From an uncultured bacterium (GTDB lineage: Bacteria; Bacillota; Clostridia; Lachnospirales; Lachnospiraceae): DNA of 64,000 nt. The notes below the pieces were generated by a model. That model was not told where the DNA came from, did no database searches, and was given only the letters and a program-made list of their open reading frames with translations. The stretch is taken from contig CAOKFN010000004.1 of assembly GCA_948467735.1 (NCBI GenBank), forward strand, positions 1 through 64,000, written 5' to 3'. Both the position numbers and the translations under genes were made by a program. Positions within the stretch are counted from its first letter, which is position 1, and each line of letters opens with the position of its first letter. This document shows, one piece after another, positions 57,186 through 64,000 of this stretch.

Positions 57186-58991
57186 TTGGAAGCCAGTTAT
57201 TTTAAGAACAATACATACATTCTCCGGCTGGTATGGCGCATGAAAAAGGGCCTGCTGCTGGGAGAGCTGTTGGAAATCGGTTTGGGTTATGTCTATTGGA
57301 TATTCTACGATATCATTTTTATCAAATATCTGGTTGAGTCCATGGAAATCGGAAGAAGCTTTCGGGACATCATGTTTTTCCTAGGGGCGGTCACGCTGGT
57401 TTTTGCCCTGCCCACGCTTTTTAGCAAATGGTACCGGCATGTGTACAGGCCTCAGGCGAACGCGGATATTTTTGAACAGGTCAATTCCATGCTGTTTCAA
57501 AAGGCTTCGCAGGTAGAACTGGAATGTTATGAGAACACGGAATTTTATAACCGTTTTACCTTGGCCATGAAGGACTGTGAACAGCGGTTTGCCCAGATTT
57601 GCTCTAATCTGTGTACCATAGTTACTAGCCTGATTGGAAGTATATTTTCCCTTTACTTTATGTTTACCATAGACCCTTTTGTCATTGTCTTTGTGGCAGG
57701 CCCCATCATCGGCAATTTTGTGTTCGGTAAAATGATAAACGAAACGAATTTCAAGATGAAAAAAGAGTCCGTTCCCTATGTCAGAGAAATCGATTATGTG
57801 AACAGAACGGTCTACTTGGTGGATTATGCCAAAGAACTGCGGATGTCCAACGTATTTGTGGTTCTTCGGAAAATTTACATGGAAGGCTTCAGGGGCGTGC
57901 TTGACAAGCTGAAAAGCTATCGGGCGAAACGGGTGTCTTTGAAGTTTATCAAGGATATTTTTACTTTTGTAATCATATTTCAGGGCGTCATGATTTACTC
58001 CCTCTATAGGACGCTGGTGACGGGAAGCATGACGTTGAGCGGATTTGCGGTATTGTTTTCAGCCATGACTACGGCCGCGTGGATTGTCATCGATACTTCA
58101 AGGGCGGTCATACGAAGTTTTGAAGACAGTCTCTATATTGCCAATCTGAAAGAATTTCTGGAATATGAACCTGTCATAGACGAAAAACAGGACGGGAAAG
58201 CCCCCGTACTTCGCGAGGACGGACAGGCCCTTCTGCAATTCCAAGACGTGTCCTTCCGATACAGGGGACAGTCCGCCCCGACGCTGAAGCACGTTTCCCT
58301 GTCCATCCGCCGTGGAGAGAAAATCGCCATTGTAGGACATAACGGTGCGGGCAAGACAACATTTATCAAGCTGCTTATGCGTCTGTACGATGTATCGGAA
58401 GGGCAGATACTTCTAAGCGGAGAGAATGTGAAGAATCTGAATCTGCAGGCATACCGAAAGCTTTACGGCACCGCATTTCAGGATTATCAGGTATTTTCCC
58501 TTTCCGTGGCGGAAAATGTGTTAATGCATAAGCCCGGGGGCGAAGAGGATTATGGGAAAGTGGAAGAAGCTCTGCGCCGAGCCGGTATCTATGATAAAGT
58601 ATGCACGCTGCCCCATGGCATGGATACCATATTGACCAAGGAATTTGCCGAGGACGGCGCGGTGCTGTCCGGAGGAGAGATACAGAAAATCTCGGTGGCG
58701 AGGGCGTTTGCCAAAGAGTATGAAATAGCCGTATTTGACGAGCCCTCCAGTGCCTTAGACCCCATAGCGGAATACAAATTGTATGAAAATATCATTGAAA
58801 TGTGTCAGGATAAAACGGTTATTTTTATCTCCCACAGGCTTTCCGCCGCCGTGCTGGCAGATACCATTTACCTCTTTGAAAACGGGGAAATTGCCGAACG
58901 GGGAAGCCATGAGGAACTGATGGCCCGGAACGGGCAATATGCCGATATGTTCCGCAAACAAGCGGAGGGCTACCGGGAGGGACAGGGCTGA
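57186..58991 (+). CDS. ABC exporter half-transporter
   Basis: The 601-residue protein has an N-terminal six-helix transmembrane domain (about 1-320) and an ATPase domain with Walker A IVGHNGAGKTT (382-392), the Q-loop AFQDYQVFS, the signature VLSGGEIQKISVARAFA and Walker B IAVFDEPSSALD, followed by FISHRLSAAVLAD. The start is TTG at 57186, 4 bases after GAGGGAGGGG. It pairs with the next gene to form a heterodimeric exporter with both sites apparently intact. The cargo is not visible, and its neighbours suggest a glycolipid or a peptide encoded elsewhere. Confidence 0.92.
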   Translation: MEASYFKNNTYILRLVWRMKKGLLLGELLEIGLGYVYWIFYDIIFIKYLVESMEIGRSFRDIMFFLGAVTLVFALPTLFSKWYRHVYRPQANADIFEQVNSMLFQKASQVELECYENTEFYNRFTLAMKDCEQRFAQICSNLCTIVTSLIGSIFSLYFMFTIDPFVIVFVAGPIIGNFVFGKMINETNFKMKKESVPYVREIDYVNRTVYLVDYAKELRMSNVFVVLRKIYMEGFRGVLDKLKSYRAKRVSLKFIKDIFTFVIIFQGVMIYSLYRTLVTGSMTLSGFAVLFSAMTTAAWIVIDTSRAVIRSFEDSLYIANLKEFLEYEPVIDEKQDGKAPVLREDGQALLQFQDVSFRYRGQSAPTLKHVSLSIRRGEKIAIVGHNGAGKTTFIKLLMRLYDVSEGQILLSGENVKNLNLQAYRKLYGTAFQDYQVFSLSVAENVLMHKPGGEEDYGKVEEALRRAGIYDKVCTLPHGMDTILTKEFAEDGAVLSGGEIQKISVARAFAKEYEIAVFDEPSSALDPIAEYKLYENIIEMCQDKTVIFISHRLSAAVLADTIYLFENGEIAERGSHEELMARNGQYADMFRKQAEGYREGQG

Positions 58992-59031
58992 ACCGCTGCT
59001 ATATGCCTTTTTACAGGCAGATCGGAGTTAC

Positions 59032-60840
59032 ATGGAAAAAGAGAAACATATCGCTTTGGGCAGATGTTATGCAAACATCCTATTTATGCTGAAAATTGTC
59101 TGGAAGAAACTGCCGGGATTTTTTATTAATTTCTGTCTGTATCATATCTATTGCTCCGTGGAGGTATTCATTGAATTCACGGTAACGATGAAGTACCTTC
59201 TGGATTTGATTTCCCGGGGCGGGACTCTGAACGAGGCGCTGCGTTTTGTGATGTTTATCCTGTTCCTTGTGATGGCCAAACTGGTCTGGGCGGCATTTAT
59301 GGAAAATTATCAGATTCCCGCGGCAAAGGAAAAGCTGAAAATGTATCTACAGATGGAATTATACGAGAAAGCGGTTTCCTTAGATTTGGAGCGCTATGAC
59401 AACCCCAAATACTACAACGAATTTGTCTGGAGCATCAATGAAGCAGGCGGCCGCATGGAACGGATTCTGTCGGATTTTGCCTCCCTGCTGGCGACGCTTA
59501 CACGGATTGCGGCCAATGGTATTTTTTTCCTGACCTTTGACGCTTTCGGCCTCCTTTTTGTCCTGTTAAGCCTTTTGATTAACACGGCGGCCAATTCCCG
59601 CATCGGCCGCCTGCAGTTTGCCATGGATGGGGAGCTGAAACCGGTGGAGAGGAAGCGAAGCTATTTTAACAGGGTTTTTTATTTGAGCGATTATGCCAAG
59701 GAGCTTCGCCTGAATCCCCTTGGAGACAGGCTGAAGGAAGAGTTTTCAGAAGCAAACGGCCAAGTATACCCCATTATCAGAAAATATGGCGGAAGGCAGA
59801 TGCTCGTAAGCTTTCTGGGAGATTTTGTTCCGAATGATATTCTGAGCAATATCGTATATTTGGGGTATCTGGTATATAAGACGGTGGTTTTGAAGGTGTT
59901 AAGCTACGGAAGCACCATGGCGCTTTTTAGCGCCGCCTCGTCGCTGGAGCACTCTCTTCGCAGTCTTTCCCAGCTGTTCCCGAAATTTGAACAGCATGGC
60001 CTGTATGTGGAAAAAATACGCACCTTCCTCTCTTTTGAGAGCACTTTAAAGACGGGGACGGAAACGCTTGCGCCCGAAGACTTTCGGGAATTGTCCGTGG
60101 AAGGAGTTTCCTTCGCCTACGGGGACGGGGAGGATATCCTGCATGATATCACCATGTCCGTGAAAGCGGGAGAAAAGATTGCCATCGTGGGATATAACGG
60201 AGCCGGAAAATCCACATTGATAAAACTGCTGCTGCATTTATATGATGTAAAAAGCGGCGCCGTCAAGATAAACGGCCGGGATATTCGGGAATATCGCAGG
60301 GATAGCTGCCGGGACTTATTTGCAGCCGTCTTTCAGGATTACAAAATTTTTGCCGCCGATATCGGGGATAATGTGCGGATGGGAGCGCCGGGGGATATAG
60401 GGGAGGAAAACGCCGTCAAAAAAGCGCTGGAGAACAGCGGATTTGGGGATCGGCTGGCCTCTCTGCCCAAAGGAATCCATACCCGGCTCACCCGGGAATT
60501 TGATGAGGAAGGGATTAATTTATCCGGGGGCGAGGCGCAGAAAATTTCCATTGCGCGAACCTTTTATAAATACTGTCCGGTGATCATTTTAGATGAACCT
60601 TCCAGTTCTCTGGATCCTGTCAGCGAATATCATCTGAACGAAACTATGTTAAAAGCGGCGGAGCATAAGGCCGTCATATTTATCTCTCACAGGCTCTCGA
60701 GCACGGTGATGGCGGATAGAATCTATATGCTGGAAAACGGCCGGATTATCGAGTGCGGAAGCCACAAGGAATTGATGGGGCAGAACGGCAGATATGCCGA
60801 AATGTTCAAGCTTCAGGCGGAAAAATACAGGCAGGGATAA
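59032..60840 (+). CDS. ABC exporter half-transporter, second subunit
   Basis: The 602-residue protein mirrors the preceding one: transmembrane domain with KEKLKMYLQMELYEKAVSL and ERYDNPKYYNEFVWS, then an ATPase domain with Walker A IVGYNGAGKST, AVFQDYKIFA, signature NLSGGEAQKISIARTF and Walker B VIILDEPSSSLD, and FISHRLSSTVMAD. The ATG at 59032 follows GGAGTTAC and lies 40 bases after the first subunit. Both share an unusual FQDY motif and close sequence, so they likely arose by duplication and work as a pair. Confidence 0.92.
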   Translation: MEKEKHIALGRCYANILFMLKIVWKKLPGFFINFCLYHIYCSVEVFIEFTVTMKYLLDLISRGGTLNEALRFVMFILFLVMAKLVWAAFMENYQIPAAKEKLKMYLQMELYEKAVSLDLERYDNPKYYNEFVWSINEAGGRMERILSDFASLLATLTRIAANGIFFLTFDAFGLLFVLLSLLINTAANSRIGRLQFAMDGELKPVERKRSYFNRVFYLSDYAKELRLNPLGDRLKEEFSEANGQVYPIIRKYGGRQMLVSFLGDFVPNDILSNIVYLGYLVYKTVVLKVLSYGSTMALFSAASSLEHSLRSLSQLFPKFEQHGLYVEKIRTFLSFESTLKTGTETLAPEDFRELSVEGVSFAYGDGEDILHDITMSVKAGEKIAIVGYNGAGKSTLIKLLLHLYDVKSGAVKINGRDIREYRRDSCRDLFAAVFQDYKIFAADIGDNVRMGAPGDIGEENAVKKALENSGFGDRLASLPKGIHTRLTREFDEEGINLSGGEAQKISIARTFYKYCPVIILDEPSSSLDPVSEYHLNETMLKAAEHKAVIFISHRLSSTVMADRIYMLENGRIIECGSHKELMGQNGRYAEMFKLQAEKYRQG

Positions 60841-60902
60841 TGACATCGATTCTCATGTCATCATTTGAATACAGATTCCCTGCCAGAATTTGAATAATTT
60901 TG

Positions 60903-60930
60903 TTGAAATTTTTCTAATTTTTGGTACACT
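60903..60930 (+). promoter_or_regulatory. Sigma-A promoter of the hydrogenase operon
   Basis: TTGAAA (60903-60908) and TACACT (60925-60930) are 16 bases apart. The leader of about 125 bases before the first gene shows no motif I recognise. Confidence 0.6.
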
Positions 60931-61062
60931 AATGATAAGAGTAAAAATCGGGGGCTTATCTGCTGAAATCATAACACAGGGCGGCGGGATTGTCTTATCG
61001 GATACAGAGCGGTGCCGCAGGGCTTGTCGTATTGATTATAGATTAAAAAATGGGAGGTTACT

Positions 61063-62913
61063 ATGAGTCGTTTGAGAATCGCAACGCCGAATCAGGCGCA
61101 GCTCACCGTGGAGCGCTTGTACAAGGACTTGGAGAGGCGTATTATTGCCAGTCCGCCCGGACTTTGTCCCGTGGATCTGCAGCTCTCCTTTTTAAAGCTC
61201 TGCCATGCGCAGACCTGCGGGAAATGTTCTCCATGCCGTATCGGTCTGGGACAGCTGCAGAATCTGCTGGAAGACGTATTGGAGGGAAGAGGCAGCCTAA
61301 AAACCCTTGATTTAATTCGGGACACGGCTTCCAGCATTATGGACTCCGCCGACTGTGCCATTGGTTATGAGGCGGCCCATATGGTGCTGGCGGGCATGGA
61401 AGGCTTCATGAAGGATTACAAGCATCATATCGAACATGGAAAATGTTCCTGCCATATCACCCAGCCCGTGCCCTGCGTGGCCCTGTGCCCGGCGGGAGTG
61501 GATATTCCGGGATACATAGCGCTGGTGAGGGAGGAAAGGTACGAGGACGCGGTAAAGCTGATTCGCAAGGACAATCCCTTCCCCACGGCCTGCGCATTGA
61601 TCTGCGAGCATCCCTGCGAGGCGAGATGCCGACGGAACATGATCGACAGCTCCGTGAATATCAGGGGCTTAAAGCGCATGGCGGTGGACAACGCCAGAGC
61701 CAATACGGTTCCGGTGCCTGAGAAGGCGGAGAGTACGGGAAAGAGAGTGGCCATTGTGGGAGGCGGTCCGGGAGGACTTTCCGCGGCTTACTATCTGGAA
61801 TTGATGGGGCATCACGCGGTGGTATTTGAAGAGAAGGGAAAGCTGGGCGGCATGCTGCGCTATGGCATTCCCAATTACCGTTTCCCCAGAGAACGTCTGC
61901 AGGAGGACATTGACACGATTCTTTCCACAGGGGTAGAGGTGCGTCTGAATACCCGGATCGGCAGCGGGGAAGGCGAGATTCCCTTCGGACAGCTGCGGAA
62001 AGAATACGACGCGGTTTATGTAGCAATCGGCGCTCATACGGATAAGAAAATCGGCATCGAGGGAGAGGATTCCCACGGCGTAATTTCGGCGGTGGAGATG
62101 CTCCGCCGCATCGGGGATGAGGAAATGCCCGATTTTAAGGATAAGACAGTGGTTGTGGTGGGCGGCGGCAACGTGGCCATGGACTGCACCCGTTCCGCAA
62201 TCCGCCTTGGAGCTAAAAAGGTGGGAATCGCTTACAGAAGGCGGCAGGATGATATGACCGCCCTTCCGGAAGAAGTGGAGGGCGCAATCGCGGAGGGCGC
62301 GGAGCTTTACAGCTTGAAAGCGCCCCATAAAATAGAGGCGGACGAGAACGGAAATGTGACGGCGCTGTGGGTGGAGCCGCAGATTATCGGCCCCATTGAC
62401 GCATGGGGCAGGGCAAGGCCCATCCATGCGGAGGTTCCTTTGCAGAGAATTCCCTGTGATATTGTGGTGGTTGCCATCGGTCAGGGAATCGAGACCCGCG
62501 ATTTCGAGGAGGCGGGCCTCTCCGTAAAGCGCGGAACCATCGCGGCCTTGAGCGACAGCGAGGTAGAGGATGTGAGGGGCGTATTTGCCGGGGGCGACTG
62601 TGTGACCGGCCCGGCCACCGTCATACGGGCCATTGCTTCCGGAAAGGTGGCCGCCGCAAATATCGACGAATATTTGGGCTTCCATCATGTGATCCCCTGC
62701 GATGTGGAAATTCCTCCCGTAAAATATGAGGATAAGGAGCCTTGCGGACGGATACAGCTTTCGGAGGAGGAAGCGGGAGTACGGAAAAAGAGCTTCGACG
62801 CTTTTGAACGCGGCATGACAAAACAGGAAGCATGCCAAGAGGCAGGCAGATGTCTGCGGTGTGATAAATTTGGCTATGGAAGCCTGAAAGGAGGACGTGC
62901 TGCGATATGGTAA
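61063..62913 (+). CDS. Hydrogenase-linked NAD(P) oxidoreductase: NuoF-C/GltD-like fusion
   Basis: The 616-residue protein starts with a NuoF-type [4Fe-4S] segment (CGKCSPC at 52-58 and C98). Next is a GltD/NfnB-like part with Fe-S cysteines (C128, C130, C138, C142 and C177, C181, C185, C189), an FAD site VAIVGGGPGGLSAAYY near 229-244, a second dinucleotide site VVVVGGGNVAMDC near 363, and GVFAGGDCVTGPATV near 520. It likely passes electrons between NAD(P)H and the adjacent [FeFe] hydrogenase. Reaction direction and cofactor choice are not determined. GGGAGGTTACT precedes the ATG. It overlaps hydA by 7 bases. Confidence 0.9.
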   Translation: MSRLRIATPNQAQLTVERLYKDLERRIIASPPGLCPVDLQLSFLKLCHAQTCGKCSPCRIGLGQLQNLLEDVLEGRGSLKTLDLIRDTASSIMDSADCAIGYEAAHMVLAGMEGFMKDYKHHIEHGKCSCHITQPVPCVALCPAGVDIPGYIALVREERYEDAVKLIRKDNPFPTACALICEHPCEARCRRNMIDSSVNIRGLKRMAVDNARANTVPVPEKAESTGKRVAIVGGGPGGLSAAYYLELMGHHAVVFEEKGKLGGMLRYGIPNYRFPRERLQEDIDTILSTGVEVRLNTRIGSGEGEIPFGQLRKEYDAVYVAIGAHTDKKIGIEGEDSHGVISAVEMLRRIGDEEMPDFKDKTVVVVGGGNVAMDCTRSAIRLGAKKVGIAYRRRQDDMTALPEEVEGAIAEGAELYSLKAPHKIEADENGNVTALWVEPQIIGPIDAWGRARPIHAEVPLQRIPCDIVVVAIGQGIETRDFEEAGLSVKRGTIAALSDSEVEDVRGVFAGGDCVTGPATVIRAIASGKVAAANIDEYLGFHHVIPCDVEIPPVKYEDKEPCGRIQLSEEEAGVRKKSFDAFERGMTKQEACQEAGRCLRCDKFGYGSLKGGRAAIW

Positions 62914-64000
62914 ATCTTGTGATAGACGGCTTGTCCGTATCGGTTCCGGAAGGTACTACGGTGATGAAAGCGGCGGCGCAGCTTGGAATTGAGATTCCCC
63001 ACTTATGCTTTCTGGAAGGAATCAACGAAATCAGCGCCTGCAAGGTCTGCGTTGTGGAAATGCAGGGAAAGGATAAGCTGATTACCTCCTGCAACAGCGC
63101 CGTAGAGGAAGGAATGGTCATTTACACCAATTCCCCCAAAGTGAGAAAAGTGCGCCGCAGCAATGTGGAGCTGATTCTTTCCCAGCATGACTGCCACTGC
63201 GCAACCTGCGCCCGAAGCGGCAGCTGCAATTTACAGAAAGTTTCCAACGATTTAGGAATTCTGGAAGTACCCTTCAAGGAGGAAGTGCCTCAAGTCCCTT
63301 GGGACAGTAATTTCCCGCTGATCCGCGATTCCAGAAAATGCATCAAATGTATGCGCTGCGTTCAAATCTGCGACAAGGTTCAGGATATGCGTGTGTGGGA
63401 CGTGCAGAATACAGGATCCCGTACCACAGTGGACGTTGCGGGCAATAAGACCATTGACAATAGCGACTGTACCCTGTGCGGCCAATGTATTACCCACTGC
63501 CCTACGGGAGCTTTGCGGGAGCGCTATGATATTCCCAAGGTATTTGAAGCCTTGGCGGATCCCGAAAAGATTACGGTGGTTCAGGCAGCGCCTGCGGTGC
63601 GCACCGCATGGGGAGAGGAGCTTGGGCTGGCTCCGGAGGATTTTACGGAAGGGAAAATGGCGGCGGCCCTGAAACGCATGGGCTTTGACTATGTGTTTGA
63701 CACGAATTTCGCGGCGGATTTGACCATAATGGAAGAGGGGAACGAGCTTTTAGAGAGGCTGAAAGACCCCGGGAAATACGCATGGCCCATGTTTACCTCC
63801 TGCTGTCCGGGATGGGTGAGCTTTGTCTCTAAGAGATATCCCAAGTACCTGCGCAATTTGTCCACGGCAAAATCGCCCCAGCAGATGTTCGGCGCTATGG
63901 CCAAGACGTATTTTGCCCAGAAAAAAGGGATTGATCCCCACAATATCTGCAGCATCTCCATTATGCCCTGCGTCTCCAAGAAGAGGGAGGCGGCGCTGTC
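62907..64000 (+). CDS. hydA: [FeFe] hydrogenase catalytic subunit, partial (runs off the window)
   Basis: The first 364 codons are present. They encode a plant-type [2Fe-2S] domain (C34, C45, C48, C62), an Hx3Cx2Cx5C cluster site (H94, C98, C101, C107), two [4Fe-4S] clusters (C145-C155 and C188-C198), then the start of the H-cluster domain with L1 motif FTSCCPGW near 296-303 and L2 motif IMPCVSKKRE near 352-361. The third motif lies beyond the window. The cluster set fits group A hydrogenases that make or use H2 in the cytoplasm. The ATG at 62907 overlaps the previous stop, with AGGAGG upstream. Confidence 0.95.
   Translation, partial: MVNLVIDGLSVSVPEGTTVMKAAAQLGIEIPHLCFLEGINEISACKVCVVEMQGKDKLITSCNSAVEEGMVIYTNSPKVRKVRRSNVELILSQHDCHCATCARSGSCNLQKVSNDLGILEVPFKEEVPQVPWDSNFPLIRDSRKCIKCMRCVQICDKVQDMRVWDVQNTGSRTTVDVAGNKTIDNSDCTLCGQCITHCPTGALRERYDIPKVFEALADPEKITVVQAAPAVRTAWGEELGLAPEDFTEGKMAAALKRMGFDYVFDTNFAADLTIMEEGNELLERLKDPGKYAWPMFTSCCPGWVSFVSKRYPKYLRNLSTAKSPQQMFGAMAKTYFAQKKGIDPHNICSISIMPCVSKKREAAL

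Noticed and set aside
56866..57243. A 125-codon frame between the second acyltransferase and the ABC gene
   Set aside because: It overlaps both neighbours out of frame and covers the 30-bp repeat; no recognisable protein.
61669..62838. A 389-codon open frame on the minus strand
   Set aside because: It is antisense to the hydrogenase-linked oxidoreductase, which has clear motifs; the antisense product has none. Similar long antisense frames under ispA (17181-18236) and xseA (16165-17106) were rejected for the same reason.
1..64000. tRNA, rRNA or insertion-sequence genes
   Set aside because: I looked for T-arm/acceptor patterns, rRNA landmarks and transposase-like proteins with terminal repeats and saw none. 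A tRNA search program would be needed to exclude them fully.

Overview
The window looks like chromosomal DNA of a spore-forming, strictly anaerobic Clostridia species, most likely a Lachnospiraceae (Clostridium cluster XIVa) member. The reasons are a spoIIIA cluster, spoIVB, the conserved yqhY-nusB-xseA-xseB-ispA-dxs-tlyA-nadK-argR-recN-spoIVB order, an [FeFe] hydrogenase, a class 3 fructose-bisphosphatase and strong AGGAGG-type ribosome binding sites. The taxonomic call is inference from gene content. I see no rRNA, tRNA, complete insertion sequence, prophage or CRISPR array.

Region 1 (1-3.7 kb) holds a PqqD/HPr-kinase-like fusion divergent from a signal-peptidase-like gene and a membrane-anchored transglutaminase-like protein. 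Region 2 (3.9-10.4 kb) is the spoIIIA locus for the mother-cell side of the engulfment channel. It is broken: spoIIIAA-AG end at a strong terminator, an inverted GyrI-like gene follows, and spoIIIAH sits alone behind its own sigma-E-like promoter. Region 3 (10.5-25.9 kb) is a dense housekeeping run for nucleotide salvage, release factor 3, DNA repair and isoprenoid precursors, ending with spoIVB behind a sigma-G-like promoter. The spo0A gene expected next is absent; a degenerate 18-bp repeat field and an XRE regulator lie there.

Region 4 (27-38 kb) carries typA, an SSB-like protein, a corrinoid adenosyltransferase, a lysine riboswitch controlling dapA-dapB-fbp, a yeast-type HisA, and an M23-like/bactofilin pair. 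Region 5 (38-47.9 kb) has a DUF1836 protein, an orphan substrate-binding lipoprotein, a clipped Uma2 gene, an SPFH/zinc-ribbon protein, pcrA, rlmD and a response-regulator/ppGpp-synthetase fusion. Region 6 (48-53 kb) is a MoxR-DUF58-transglutaminase operon interlaced with repeats. Region 7 (53-60.8 kb) is an accessory block of two GT8 glycosyltransferases, two PlsC-type acyltransferases and two ABC exporter half-subunits, probably for making and exporting a glycolipid. Region 8 (61-64 kb) begins an [FeFe]-hydrogenase operon that runs off the end of the window.

Short repeats recur throughout. They include palindrome-rich elements with conserved ends (one of them forms the C-terminus of Dxs), an 18-bp unit that encodes HSMEEG-like hexapeptides in one gene and lies in non-coding DNA elsewhere, and 17-, 30-, 32- and 72-bp tandem repeats.
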